From Muraenolepis orangiensis (lineage: Eukaryota > Chordata > Actinopteri > Gadiformes > Muraenolepididae), in the NCBI GenBank assembly GCA_027704905.1, contig CM051005.1:14842016-14906015 (forward strand): DNA of 64,000 bases, written 5' to 3'. Both the position numbers and the translations under genes were made by a program. This document shows positions 1 to 14,526 of this stretch, one piece after another. The notes under the pieces were generated by a model. The model saw nothing but the letters and a program-made list of their open reading frames with translations, made no database searches and was not told the origin of the DNA. How positions within the stretch are numbered: the stretch's first letter is position 1; each line of letters begins with the position of its first letter.

Positions 1-340
1 CGCCGTAGAGCCTCTCAGGCCAGCCAGAGGCACTGGAAGCTAATGGCAGCAAAGAGCGCCTTCAGGGAGGACCCCAGCGTTGCCAGGGTAACACAAGCTG
101 ACTTTTCAAATGATCCGGCAAGAGATCTTTATCTCTCCGGGCCCGGGAAAGTGTGTAAAACCCATCATTGGTCTGCAAACAGAGCGAGCATTATCCATAG
201 ATGTGTGTGTGTGTGTGTGTCGTCTTGATGGTTTTTATTTGTTATTCCGTGTCCTGCTTCAGGGCTTTACCTGTTTGTGTGTCGCTAGGGCTATGGGGGT
301 AAGGGGAGGCCGGGCTAGGGCCAAACCGTTAGTCACTTGG

Positions 341-607
341 ATGGGCGTCCGTTTAGATGTATATGCAGTGGATGGGCGTCCGTTTAGATGTATATGCAGT
401 GGATGGGCGATCTGTTTAGATGATGCAGTGGATGGGCGTCCGTTTAGATGTATATGCAGTGGATGGGTGTCCGTTTAGATGTATATGCAGTGGATGGGCC
501 GTTTAGATGCAGTGGATGGGTGTCCGTTTAGATGCAGTGGATGGGTGTCCGTTTAGATGTATATGCAGTGGATGGGTGTCCGTTTAGATGTATATGCAGT
601 GTGTTTA
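341..607. repeat. 31-bp minisatellite
   Basis: This is a tandem array of about nine units. The longest form is about 31 bp, beginning GGATGGGCGTCCGTTTAGAT and ending in TATATGCAGT. Shorter units lack the TATAT segment, and copies alternate between GGGCGTCC and GGGTGTCC. The array is imperfect, with length classes interspersed. Confidence 0.9.
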
Positions 608-689
608 TGTTAATGCAATAAGAGGCGAAGCAGGACAGCTAATAAATACTGCAGCAGCTAGAAGGGACCCTCTCCGACAAATAGATATG

Positions 690-745
690 TTAATGCTAAA
701 GGGTAATGCTAAAGGCTAATGCTAAAGGCTAATGCTAAAGGATAA
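690..745. repeat. Short 13-bp tandem repeat
   Basis: Four to five copies of a unit close to TAATGCTAAAGGC lie head to tail, with one-base variants. Confidence 0.75.
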
Positions 746-1320
746 TTACGCCTGCGTAAATTGGCCGTCCAAGAAGACTTTCGTCTTGCTTTCCACCCTT
801 CTCTGTACTTCAATATTCTACAAAGTGTAATAGATTACACACATACTGACATGGTTGTGTAGCTTTTATGGATTTTAGAAAGTAAAACTTGTATGGTATC
901 AATTCATAAAAACATGATCCATATAATCCACATAAGGAAACATACCCCCCCCCCCCCACACACACAAACACATCTGATTAGCTTCATGTATATAATTTCC
1001 TGTCTGTCTCTCTGTCTCGGTCTGTCTGTCTGTGGTGGGGGGGGCTCTTCAGCTCATCTCAGAGCAGCGTGTGCGTGTAAGTGCACCTGTGCGTGTGTGT
1101 GACGGATAGTGCGTTAGCTAGCCCACTCCCTGTTGCAGGGGAGGAGGGGTGAGGGGGTGGGCGGGGCTGGAGCCGGCGCTGTCCCCTTCATACGGCATTT
1201 GAACAGTGAGCGACGGTGGTTTGGGCGTCTTCCAGGGGATACAGACCTGTTACTCTGCTACGCACGTCCGTCAAGCAGTCACACCTCACACTTGATTTGA
1301 CTCTGTTTATTTATTTTGGT

Positions 1321-1413
1321 GAGGAGGAGGAGGAGGAGGAGGAGGAGGAGGAGGAGGAGGAGGAGGAGGAGGAGGAGGAGGAGGAGGAGGAGGAGGAGGA
1401 GGAGGAGGAGGAG
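1321..1413. repeat. (GAG)n trinucleotide array
   Basis: An almost pure (GAG)n tract of about 31 units. It gives a poly-Glu open frame of no coding significance. Confidence 0.95.
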
Positions 1414-2687
1414 GTGGAGGGGAGGGTTTCTCTTCTTCAACAATGTTTGTTGTTCTGTCAGAGAATGACAAGAGAGCCGTGTCAGAACTTGGAACCTTGT
1501 CTGGAAACAGCCAGTAGCGCTCGATTACTCACGAGCAGAGCCAATCTCCCCGAAGCAAGTCAAGAGGGATTTGTGGAGGTGTACTCTGTGTTGCAGTTTG
1601 AGTTATTACACACAGTCTCTTGTAGGCACGCACACAGTTACACACACGCATACACACACAGTCACACGCACAGAGACACAAACAAAAGTACATAAGCTTT
1701 CTTAATATTTCTTTCAAATGTACAGCGATCAAAGATCAGCCCGTTTGAGCCCATAACTGTTTGCGTTTGGATAGTTTTTGAACCAAACTTGAATGATAGT
1801 GATATGTAACAAGGAACAAGAAACAAGAAATATCTCCAAAAAGGATGACTTGGTTGGTCTTTGGTCCGTCGTACGTCATGTGTCACTCCACAGGGATCCG
1901 GCCACAGATATATTAGCATCTTGGTAGGATTATTTATTTTTCTCTTTTTTCTCTTCCACACTTTCCTTGAGAACAGAACATCATGAGGATGTTATCTGTG
2001 TGTTTGTCATCCTGATTGATGAAAGAAGTGGCTATTAGGCGCTTAGGAGCACACATTTTTAATTCATGCCTTGTTCACGGTCATTAGACTCGCTGGTCCA
2101 AACCACTCCACATGTTTTAAAGACATCTCCCCCTTTATCAAAGTGGATCACGGTTATTCTGAATTCATCGGAAAAAAAAAAAATCGTTGGTTCTCTTCTA
2201 AGAACCCTCCTTTTCTTTATTTTGTATCAACGGATCTAAAATAATCCAAAGCAGGGGTCAACCGTGACGTGTTTATTATCTGATGCATGTCCTCCATTGG
2301 TTACGCATATAAGACTGTAAAAACAACGCTATTGATTTGTCCCTTCAGATCATTTAGCTCTTGGACAAAAATAAAGCATGCACTGTGAGTCAGCATAGTT
2401 GATAGTGTGCCATCATTGGTGATAATAATACATTTGAGCCCTTCCACTTCTGGTTGCATGTAGTGGAGATTCAGCAATGGGGGTTTTTTTGTTGATCTAT
2501 TCGTTCTCATTTAAATACGGGCAAGTGAGACGATTCAAACTGGCTCCAGGTAGAATGTTCCAGTCCGTCTGGAGTGGTGGCTGCAGCCCTGACTGGATAA
2601 GTAGCTAGTGGTGGGTGTGGGTGCATTATACATGAAGTGTGGTCAGCACATGTTAACAAAGCCTTAGTCACTCAGAAGGTACTGGCG

Positions 2688-2811
<124 letters not shown>

Positions 2812-3596
2812 CACACACTCACTCACTCACTCATCCACCCAAAGCTCCATCGGCCCTCACAGATAAAACCATGTCAACTGTCCTTTTTCACCCAACTGTG
2901 TTGCATTTCAGAAGTTTGTCTCAAAAGTCGTTGGACTCCTGATTTATTACCCACACCTTAAAGTAAAAAAAAAAAAAAGGTGTTTTGTTTTACTATCAGT
3001 CACCTACACAATGGCTTTTGGACAAAACCATTTTTCATAGCATTGTTTATCCTCTGATGTCTTCCGAGTATTGACGTTCATTGTCTTATTGCGTTGAACT
3101 CTCTCCTTTCCTCTCTCTCTCGAGAACGGTTGGTGAGAAAAAATTTTGAAATCCAAAATGCTAAGAAGCTGTTGTGCCCACTGTTCCCAAATGCATTCTT
3201 CATATAAATCATAGCAGCACCAAGCCTCGTCTGTCTGTCTGCAAGACATTATGTATGGTGCATGTGTATAGAATAAATAAATAAAATATATATTTCATTT
3301 TGGGAATTGCTCCACCCCAGCTTTCTCATTATCACATTATATTGCATCAAGGGTTTTTATTTAGCAAAATATTTGTTTTGCAATAAACCCTGAAAAAACA
3401 ACCCCTTTGTATGTTTAATGACTTGTACGTCATCCTCCACCTCCACTACCTCCTCCACCCACCACCACCACCACCACCACCACCCACCAACCCCCACTGC
3501 TCCAGCCCTCCACCCTTGGTGGTGGTGGTGGTACGTAGCCAACTGCAGCAGCTGGACAAGACATGGAGGCTCTGCCCTTCATCGCCATGACCCCTA

Positions 3597-5028
3597 CAAC
3601 ACAACACACAACACAACACAACACAATACAATACAATACACCACACAATACACACACAATACAACACAATACAAAACATACAACACAACACAATACAACA
3701 CAATACAACACAAAACAACACAAAACAACACACAACACAATACAACACACCACACAATACACACAACACAATATAACACAACACACAACACAACACAACA
3801 CACAACACAATACAACACCACACAACACCACACAACACCACACAACACCACACAACACAACACAACACAATACAACACAACACAATACACCACAACAAAA
3901 CACACCACACAATACAACACAATACAACACAACACAATACACCACAACACAACACACAATACAACACAATACAACACAACACAATACACCACAACACAAC
4001 ACAATACAACACAATACAACACAACACAATACACCACAACACAACACACAATACAACACAATACAACACAACACAATACACCACAACACAACACACAATA
4101 CAACACAATACAACACAACACAATACACCACAACACACCACACAATACAACACAATACAGCACAACACAATACACCACAACACAACACACAATACAACAC
4201 AATACAACACAACACAATACACCACAACACACAATGCAACACAATACAACACAACACAATACACCACAACACACCACACAATACAACACAATACAACACA
4301 ACACAATACACCACAACACAACACACAATACAACACAATACAACACAACACAATACACCACAACACGATACACAACACAATACAATACAACACAACACAA
4401 TACACCACAACACAACACACAATACAACACAATACAACACAACACAATACACCACAACACGATACACAACACAATACAAAACACAACTTATAACACAATA
4501 CAATACAACACAATTCAACACACAACACAATACAACACAATACAACACAATACAACACAACACAATACAACACAACACAATACACCACAACACAACACAC
4601 CACACAATACAACACAATACAACACAACACAATACACCACAACACAACACACAATACAACACAATACAACACAACACAATACACCACAACACAATACACA
4701 ACACAATACAAAACACAACTTATAACACAATACAACACAATACAACACAATACAACACAATACAATACACCACAACACAACACAGTACACCACAACACAA
4801 CACAATACAACACAATACACCACAACACAACACAATACAACACACAACACAATACAACACAATACAACACAATACAACACAACACAGCACAAGAGCACAA
4901 CACACAACACAACACAATACAACACAATACAATACACCACAACACACACCACAACACAACACAATACAACACAGCACAAGAGCACAATACGCAACACAAC
5001 ACCATGCATACAGCAACACACAACACAC
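3597..5028. repeat. A/C-only satellite with about 47-bp period
   Basis: More than 1.4 kb in which the plus strand is almost entirely A and C with spaced single T residues, built from ACACAATACA/ACAACACAAT pentamer-like blocks. The marker AATACACC recurs roughly every 46-48 bp from about 3936, which suggests a higher-order unit. All six frames stay open for hundreds of codons because the sequence lacks the letters needed for stops, so the long open frames are artefacts. The array runs directly into the assembly gap, so its true length is unknown. Confidence 0.93.
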
Positions 5029-5528
5029 NNNNNNNNNNNNNNNNNNNNNNNNNNNNNNNNNNNNNNNNNNNNNNNNNNNNNNNNNNNNNNNNNNNNNNNN
5101 NNNNNNNNNNNNNNNNNNNNNNNNNNNNNNNNNNNNNNNNNNNNNNNNNNNNNNNNNNNNNNNNNNNNNNNNNNNNNNNNNNNNNNNNNNNNNNNNNNNN
5201 NNNNNNNNNNNNNNNNNNNNNNNNNNNNNNNNNNNNNNNNNNNNNNNNNNNNNNNNNNNNNNNNNNNNNNNNNNNNNNNNNNNNNNNNNNNNNNNNNNNN
5301 NNNNNNNNNNNNNNNNNNNNNNNNNNNNNNNNNNNNNNNNNNNNNNNNNNNNNNNNNNNNNNNNNNNNNNNNNNNNNNNNNNNNNNNNNNNNNNNNNNNN
5401 NNNNNNNNNNNNNNNNNNNNNNNNNNNNNNNNNNNNNNNNNNNNNNNNNNNNNNNNNNNNNNNNNNNNNNNNNNNNNNNNNNNNNNNNNNNNNNNNNNNN
5501 NNNNNNNNNNNNNNNNNNNNNNNNNNNN
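5029..5528. other. Assembly gap (500 N)
   Basis: Exactly 500 N, which looks like a fixed-size placeholder at the point where the satellite could not be assembled. Confidence 0.99.
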
Positions 5529-5620
5529 CACAACTTTCTTACTACCCTCGATGTGTACAATCCTCCACACAGGGACCAAGGTCGACTCATACACCATAAC
5601 CTTTAAGGACCACCCCTCTG

Positions 5621-5825
5621 AAAGGGCCCCCATGTTGCCGCCAGGTGTAAGTGTGATTGGTCATTACAAGCTCAATTGCCAATTGTCAATTGTCGTTGAC
5701 ATAAGTGTACAATCAAATGTGGGAGTGTCCACACACATGTGAATGATGGCTAGATAAGCCTACCTGTAGACTGATCGAGTCATCGTACACCTGGGCAGAC
5801 ACTCCCAACATGTGATCCATCGCTG
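5621..5825. mobile_element. Degenerate TTAA-type MITE copy
   Basis: The left part, starting with the GGGCCC core and continuing CCAGGTGTAAGTGTGATTGG, matches the left end of the better preserved element at 60874-61147. The later core (GACTGATCGAGTCATC followed by CACCTGGGCAGACACT) matches the conserved core of that element and of the copy near 29.3 kb. No right terminal repeat is evident, so this copy is truncated or decayed. Confidence 0.6.
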
Positions 5826-6922
5826 TTTTAGTGACATGACTAAACAGCTTGTACACTGTAAGAATGTTCAAGTAGGTTCAACTTCAATTAAAGTTTACCT
5901 GCTGCCTTAAAAACAAGAGTAAACTCAACTTGAAGATAAGCTTGGTTTATGTTATACAAGTTGTTTAACTCATGCCCATTTGTTGTTATATCTTGAGTTA
6001 AAACACATTTGGACACTATTTCCAATTGCCCTTTCAAGTAAAGTGGAATAATGTTTTTAAATAGTTTCAGCTTAGAATCATTAATCATTTGGACTAATAA
6101 TGGCAAGTACTTCACACTGAATCCACTTACAACTCATCTGTACAAACTTTGTTCCACAAACTTTAACATATAAGCAACAAGAACAAGCGTACATGTTATT
6201 GCTTTCTTGCAGCTTGATGCTTGATCCACTTTCAATAGTAGAAATATCAGTTGTCATATTGATATACAAACTTAGGTGATTTAGGTGATTTAAAGGAATA
6301 TAACCTCACTTTAGAAAATATGAAAAACTCATTTTTAAAGCACAATGTATTAATTAATTACAGTTGGAGAGATTCCAAAGGCCGTCAAGGCATCACAGTA
6401 CAGAAGAGGGGCTATTGGCACAGGGAATCAGGTTTTTTTTTGTTATGTCTCGTTGTTTTCTCAAATCTTGCATTGTTTGATCTAATTTTGCATTGTTTTC
6501 TCTGATCTTTATCTTTTTTCAATGTATATACTGTATACTGACATACTGAGTTTGACGAACGTTGACAACCCAGACAAATCTCACAATTAGTCATGACAAT
6601 GGATAACTTTGAGTGTATCTTTTAAAAACGCACAAACTTGAACTCAATATGCAAAACTAGCCATGACAAGTGGCGTTAAAGAGAATGAATAAGTATTCAA
6701 TATAACTTAACAGAGCTATCATTTCCAGTGTAACGGCTTATCACACTCTGTATTCATGGCGAGGATGATCAGAAACCATTGAAGATGTCTGATTGAAACC
6801 AGGGGAAGAGTCGATGCATCCGTCAGACGCATCGTTCGTCGCTGTCAAAAGAGACCGCGCCTGCATTCCATATTTCTCCTTTTTTTTCAGTTGGAATGGG
6901 CTGGGGAACTGGGGGGGGGGGG

Positions 6923-6923
<1 letters not shown>

Positions 6924-6955
<32 letters not shown>
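6924..6955. repeat. (GAC)n trinucleotide array
   Basis: About ten GAC units preceded by a 12-G run. Confidence 0.9.
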
Positions 6956-7140
6956 AGGCTTATTCCAAAGCCCGTTCTCATAGGAAGACCTCCTATGAGG
7001 GGAAGGGAAGAAGGGATTCACGTTACAGCGTATACAGCCACAATATACCATCGGTGATGTCACGTCTCCCAGTCGTCACTTCAATCAGATAAATGATGCA
7101 TTACGGATTATTGATGTATTATATTTACATATTGTGTATG

Positions 7141-7142
7141 CA

Positions 7143-7177
<35 letters not shown>

Positions 7178-7178
7178 C
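7141..7178. repeat. (TA)n tract
   Basis: An alternating TA tract with one G interruption. Confidence 0.85.
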
Positions 7179-7998
7179 ATTTTTATTTACATATATCTTT
7201 TTTTACATAGATATGTCTTTTGTCACACTTGGATCCTTAAAAGATTCAGGCACCTTGATAACATACACAGCCTCAAATTGGAGGAATTTGAACCTTCCTG
7301 TGTGTGTTTACCAAACGAACTCACGCATTCAAAAGTTTGCATCTTTTTGATCCACTGCTCAACTCACAACTCAATGAAACCAAAAAAACACTGGATGAAG
7401 ATGTTTTCCAACTGGCATGTTTGTTTGTTTGTTTTTCACAGTTACTATTATAGTGTACAGTCTGACAGCGAAGAGCTGTCAGTGAGCAAACATGGGACAT
7501 TGTGAGGGACGAACATCTCATTTGCAATTCCTCCTGGTCTTCTGTTGATTCACAGAATTGATCCTCATTCAGGAGCCCTGGTCTCATATTTAAAACACCC
7601 AAACATGTTCAGGCACACACAAGCCCACACACACACACACGCACACACAGTCACACACACAAACGCACACGCACAAATTATTACGAATTAAGTAAGCCGT
7701 CACCCATGCCTCTCCCTCGCGTGCTAAGGAGCGTATGCATTACAATCAATAAGAGGTAATTGATGTCTTCTCGTCATCCCCTTGTCCTGCAGGACATAAT
7801 GACCCCCTCCACCTCCACCTCCACCTTCCACCTTCCACCTTCCACCCTCTCCTCCCCTCCTGGTCCCCGGACACGTGCAGGCACCACCTCTGCTCTGTGC
7901 ATGGTCCCTGTCTGCTCTGCCCCACTGGATGTAATGGGAGATCCCAGTGTTGTTAGGATGGGGTCTCCCGGGAGGCAGGTGGCCTTCCAATAGATGAT

Positions 7999-8131
7999 AG
8001 GTGTGTGTGTTTTGTGTGAGTTTGTGCGTGTGTGGATGTGTGTGTTTGTGTGTGTGGATGTGTGTTTGTGTGTGTGGATGTGCATGAGTATGTGTGTTTA
8101 CGTGTGTGTGTGTGTGTGTGTGTGTGTGTTT

Positions 8132-8187
<56 letters not shown>

Positions 8188-8247
8188 ATGTGTGTTTGGG
8201 CCTGTGTGGATGTGTGTTTGTGTATGAGTAAATGTGGTGTTTGTGTG

Positions 8248-8291
<44 letters not shown>

Positions 8292-8302
8292 TGTGTGTTT
8301 AT
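7999..8302. repeat. Compound GT / GTGTGGAT / GTGC array
   Basis: A cluster of (GT)n runs interrupted by TTTGTGTGTGGAT-like units, followed by about 12 units of GTGC at 8247-8292. It mirrors the compound structure at 2688-2810 on the other strand. Confidence 0.9.
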
Positions 8303-9132
8303 GAGCGTGTGCGCATGTGTGATTCTCCATCTTAATTGGTTTGTTCTACTGATAAGACTTAATCTCAGTATCCAGCATCTCACGGCAAAACAGCGATAAA
8401 ACCTTCTGTCACTTGTTGGAACCACTTCAAACGATGCGTCAAAAAACACCTGAATCCTAAATCAATGTTTATCCCCCGCTTGTGCAATAGGTCAAACTGT
8501 AGCTCATCTCAAGTGACACAAGAGTGTACATGTTGGCTCACTCCTGAGAACTCCTAATTCACATTTCTTATCGACAACAGCAATTGAGAAAATATGTTTT
8601 TTTGTGTAATGGCGGCCCTGGGAGAGACCATTTTGGTGGGGGTGGGGGTGTTGGTGATGGTGCTGTCGTTGATGGTGGTTGTTGTGGTGGTGGTGGAAGA
8701 TGAACGATGCAATCTGGACCAGCTGGGTGGGTGCGGTGAAAGTGAACACACACTTCACACTTACTCCCACCTTCTCCGTAATGTTCTGTGTAAGATGGTG
8801 TAAGATGGATGCAGTTGTTGGGCAGTTTCTGGGGTGGTGGTGGTGGGGTGAGGGTGGGTTGCTGTCCTAGGTGCGGATGATAATGCTGCTCGTCAAATCG
8901 CCACCGGATAGAAATAGGAGTGTGAGTGTGTGTTTAGACTCGCAAAGCTGAATATTGTTAACTACAAATTGGGAGTTGAGTAATATTTAGCTGGAGGTTC
9001 GAGACACTGAGGATAATCACTGTGGAGAAACATACAGAGACAGACATGATACAAGCAATAATAGAGGAAGCTTTGTTTTAGTTTTTTTAAACTACCCCCC
9101 TGTCATTCTATTTGACTTCATCCTTGTGGTGG

Positions 9133-9287
<155 letters not shown>

Positions 9288-9829
9288 TATCCATTAATTT
9301 AGTAGAGCAGGATAGAACGCCGTTGAAACAAGTCATTGAACTCTAATTCACTACGATAACTGTTATATATTATTATATTATATTATTCTCTCTAGAACGT
9401 TAACGGTCATTATACTCACTAGTATGGTCAATATTTTTAAAAATCATAAGTATGATTACTGTAATATATTATACTCACTAGTATGGGTTCTGTAAGGTGT
9501 CATATCTTGCTACATCTGAATTCTCCTGCCACAACCATGAAGCACGGATCACACAAATCGTTGGCAGATGCATCCATGAAGTGTCTGTACACTGGGATGC
9601 TAGGGTGGCCCGTCTGAAAGAGGGAGGTTTTGCTCGAGAGTAATAAAAAGGCTATCAACGCATTCCGTTGAAAGCTTATCTTACCATGCTCTAATACCGT
9701 TTACTGTGCTCAACTACACAGCTAACACACACACAGGCCCAAGCTCAAGGGCTATCCCTATCAGCTGTTAAACCGGTTTTCTTTGGCCCAGACCAAGAGA
9801 AATAGAGCCATTGTGCAGGGGCGGTGGAC

Positions 9830-9963
<134 letters not shown>

Positions 9964-11319
9964 ATAATAACCGCAGACAAGACATCAGAGAGATTCTGGT
10001 GTGGCTTCCCCCCTGAATTCACACACATTAAAGGCTCTGCGTTATTTCAGCTTCCTGTAGGTAAGGTAGGTAAGTTGGTAAGTTGGTTTTCCAGACCACC
10101 ATCATGTAGCTCCTCTTTTGTAGTCAACCCAACTGCACACACACCACCAGCTTTTAAAGACAAAAGCAACAAGGCTTTTACACAAGACCCCAGAGACACT
10201 TTTCAAACAGTGTGTCTCAGAGTAAGTATTTGCACAGAATTTTAAGAAATGGGACAAAGTTTATGCCGAGACATAAACATAAAATAGACACATACAACAA
10301 TAATAAACAGAGACAGATGTGTTGCCTCCATTACGCAGATGGACTAGATAGCCTTAACGACCCGGTTCAGGTTTTATTCCCACCCTAACCTCCAAAACCA
10401 GTTCCATTGTTTCAAAAAAGGGAGAGAGTTAATGGTGTGGAGGGTCAGGAGGTCAGGAGAGGGAAAGTTTTACCATCTTGTAAGTGTCAATCAAGTGGAG
10501 GCCAGTCCAGGCCACAGTCTGGTGACATTAGTTTCAATAATGCATTCCTGTGGGTGAACTGTAACGTGATGTGACCACAGAGAGACGGGCCCTGATTGTA
10601 CTGCTTACCCTCTACTGTCCACTTACAAGAAGATGCTGTATGCTGCTGCAAACTAGAATTAAGTCAAAATAGGGAATTTATAATAATAATAATAATAATA
10701 AATTGTATTTATAAGCGCAGTTTTCATTTGAGTAAACCAAACTCACGTTTACGCCGGCATGGCGTGGGGTTTTTAAAAATCTAGTAGAAGGCTATTCTAA
10801 AAAGATGCGTTGCGAGATGCGAATTGGCACATTCAAAAATGTATATCTTTAAATTATGCATTAACCAGCCCCCACACACACCAACACACACTCACTATGC
10901 AAAGCGCTGTGGGTGTCCTTAAAGGCACTCTATAAATGCAATGGATTTTTAGTAGTATTATAATTATTATTTAGACGAGGATAGATGACAAACATTGCAC
11001 ATATAAAGTGTCCTTTACTCGCTGTTGCTTCTCAGAAAGGGTGGCAAGTTCACCCAGTAAAGGACAAATATAAAATTCATAAACACACACACCACACCCA
11101 GACATGGGTCATGTCACTGTGGGCAACTGTGGTAACTGTGTGAACTCTAAGCTTCAAACGCAGGTGCAACCCACACAGGCTCAGAAAGTAAGAGTTCCTC
11201 TTTTCTAACTGGCACGAGCTATAGTTTCACCCAGTAAGTGGAATTGGATGGCAGGCTTACATATTCCATATGGCTGGATCAAAAAGAGAAAAAAAAGATG
11301 TAGATCTAGGGAGACAAAT

Positions 11320-11485
11320 TGTGGTACTTTTACCTGAGCACTTGTTCTGCTCTTGGAGGCTTGTTATGAAGGAAATGCACTTATGACTTCTGGTGACTAG
11401 TAGTTCTCTTGCCTACCTATGTTGAATGCAGTTATTTTAAGTCGCTTTGGACAAAAGCGTCTGCTAAATGACTGTAAATGTAAGG
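11320..11485 (+). mobile_element. SINE-like repeat with L2-type tail
   Basis: The 3' part reads AAGTCGCTTTGGACAAAAGC then GTCTGCTAAATGACTGTAAA, the tail shared by many teleost LINE/SINE insertions. Upstream blocks (GTACTTTTACCTGAGCAC, TTCTTGGA-like, GACTTCTGGTGAC) match the reverse complement of 16581-16760 and partly 54195-54308, so the copies form one dispersed family. Confidence 0.7.
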
Positions 11486-12426
11486 CAATTTAACGGTTCT
11501 CCACCTCTGCCTTCAAAGATGGCATCCAGACAATAGTAGCTTTAAAAATAAAACAGTACAGCACAGAGTGGAGCCAGTGCCCCTGCTGTCTCTTCACACA
11601 ACATCGCCCGCTCGATTTGGACTGGGAATGGGAGGATGGTACTTAGGAAGAGCAAGCTACCTGTATCTACCTGCCCTGGGACACTGCTTTGTAAACACTG
11701 CCAGCCCAGTTCTAGGATTACTTTCCCCCAATATAAACGTACTTACGGTTACGTGTACCTATGTGTGTCTATGTGTGCAGCTTGACTTGTCTTCACAGGT
11801 ACTTGGAATGCTAGGTCAACTTGGCCATGGTGGATTTCCACTGGTAACCTAGGAAACCAGGCGTTCCCGTGGTCAATTGTCACAGCTGAGTGTAATATAT
11901 CACAGGTAGTGTGAACCACAAATAGCAACAATGGCACACACCCACACATACTCACTCTGTCTCTCTCTCACACACACACACACACACACCCAGTAAGAGC
12001 GGATTATAAAGACAATTTCACCTAACCACTAAACCGCTTGCAAATACTGTTGCAAATACTAGCGGTTCTCTACTTGTCAACATCCATACAGATCCGCCCT
12101 ACACGGTGATGGAGGTGGAATATTAGGAATGTCATCTGGGACATATATGCAGATACAAAGGTTTGCTTTAAATACATTAAACTTGCATGCAACAAGTTTA
12201 CCTTTGGTTTATAACAAAAAATATAAACAAATAAAAATCAATACTCCGATCATTTCCTATCGCTATCTTATCAGAGAAGAACAGCTACAGGTGGAAAAAA
12301 AACAACCTTATTCAGATAATGGGCCTGTAAGTTCATGTTCAGAATGGAATACAGCAGAGCAAAGAATCAGAGGTATCACAGCCATAAAAGACAACACCAC
12401 AGGAGCATGTGTACCAACTTGCAGGA

Positions 12427-12429
<3 letters not shown>

Positions 12430-12509
<80 letters not shown>
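12430..12509. repeat. (GA)n microsatellite
   Basis: A pure GA array of about 40 units. Confidence 0.97.
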
Positions 12510-12512
<3 letters not shown>

Positions 12513-12723
12513 CTCCACAATAAGACACCTTGCCCCACCACTCCCTTCTCCCAAAAAGCCCCACCGTATCTCCCACTCTCTGAACTCACCACTTACTCAC
12601 CCTTCTGCTCAACAGCAAGAAAAAATAAAAAAATAAAAAACACAAACTCTCACTTGTCCCAACTCCTCCCTAGCCTCGGCCTGCCTCCCTCAGCACCATG
12701 TGTCCTCAACCCAGCCTCTGCAA

Positions 12724-12764
12724 TGAGTCAGTGAGCCGAGTCAGGAACTCGGCTCACTGACTCA
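12724..12764. repeat. Perfect 18-bp inverted repeat (hairpin)
   Basis: The arms at 12724-12741 and 12747-12764 are exact reverse complements around a 5-nt CAGGA loop. The arm sequence is TGAGTCAGTGAGCCGAGT. No matching second copy or terminal repeat was noticed in the window. Confidence 0.9.
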
Positions 12765-14526
12765 CAGGAAGACGCATGCACATTCATGCACACACCTTGT
12801 TCTTTAATACTCCAATATCCTGCTGAGATGATGAAAGTTATCGAGGGCAATGTTGACCTACGTTATGAGACAGACACATGCATGCCCACGCATGCATGCA
12901 CATGGCTTCCACAGAAGCTGTATGGACCCCACATGTGAGGTGGTTTGAGATTGAAATGCGGGGAAAATGTGGGAAGAATGTTTGAAATATTGCAGTTGTT
13001 TCATGACTTAGCCTGTTTGATGGACCACTAGTTAGTTGATCTGTGGGTAGTAGACATCCTCCAGACAGTGGGAGTCATTTCCTTGATGAACCTTCTCATT
13101 AGAGATAAGATGACCCACCTTTATTTGACAAATCCTTCCTGCGCCACCTTCAACTTTCATGATGATACACTACAGTGCACACACACACACACCTCGCCAA
13201 AGTGAAAGTCTTGCAGACAGATCCACACATGTGTATGTGTGATGAGACTGAGATAGCCAATGTTTGCCCGCTTATTGACATAAAGAGAAATGAGGGTTAT
13301 CATATGAATAAGGAGAAGGGACTGGTCACCTGGCAACAGTTGATCTTATTATTTTTTCTAATCCACCAGTGCACAAGGAAGATTTGGTTAAGATTAAAAG
13401 TTAAAATGTTGAAGGAATGCTGCTTCAAGGCCATGGCTGAAAGGTAACAGCCAACTGATTCTGACCTTCATTGAGTTCTGCTAAGAGTGCACAGTTGTAC
13501 TTGTTATGTCACCTAATTTGGATTATGTTTTATCTGTATTAGTGTTAAAGTTAATGTAGTATGAATGTTATTAAACTCATTTCATCTTTAAATTCATTTA
13601 GATTAAACAACAAGGTCATAAAACAGACAGGAAGTTCATTCGTTTTACTTTGCAAAATGATTAACCTTCAAAGTAAGTAAGTGTTAGTAGTCAATGCAAT
13701 GAAACACAATGCAGTATGTCTAACATGCTGCAAAGTAGCAATGCTGCCACCTGCTGGCTGGTTGGTGAACATGCAGGACTGTGCCACTGAACACTAACAT
13801 GATTACATATTAAATATTGTGAGGCTAGTGCTCCCAAAGGCAAGGGAAGTAAATATTATTTACTGAATTCAACATTTGCTATCAATTTTTAAAATGGGAA
13901 GTCTGGGTTTCGGCGATGTTCATTTGCTGAGTTTATTGACCTTTGTTTGTTACAGTATGCAATATACCCACGATGTATAACACTGAATGTCATACTTGTG
14001 TTATTAAATTCATAAACATAGTTTAGTAACTAGCCTTCTTCCTCAATAAGTGAAGCTAGTGCCCTGTTTGTCCAGAATTGTGTGGTGCTGCTGAGACCGA
14101 CCCAGGGATACAGTCAGCAGAATGTCCCTCAATCCTGTAGTGCAGTTTAGCAGTACAAAACAGACCAACGGACAGAGAATCAATGACTGCCGATAGGCCA
14201 GACCTGTCATTGAAGCTAATAATCCACCATTTAAAAACAAACAACTCATGCATTCTAATCCAATACGGACACAAATAAACAAAACTGCTATTTGGTGCAC
14301 CCAAGACCACGCTTTATACCCTAAGTCTAATAAAATGGTCAAAATGTGTGAAAATACATTTTAAAATAAAAACACCGAGACATATGGCATGAAGGTTACA
14401 TTAAAATGATACTTTATCTGTCTTTTTACACTGTATACAAACAACATACATACAAGTTTAGATTTACACACGGCACACCTTAAATACATCTTGTCCAGGC
14501 TAGGACACATCCTGGATTCTTCCGGG

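Noticed and set aside
340..607. CRISPR-like regularly spaced repeats
   Set aside because: The units are directly tandem without unique spacers, in vertebrate DNA.
3418..5633. Very long open frames on both strands (up to several hundred codons) at 3.4-5.6 kb
   Set aside because: They are translations of the A/C-only satellite and of N; the composition lacks stop codons in every frame. No coding signal.
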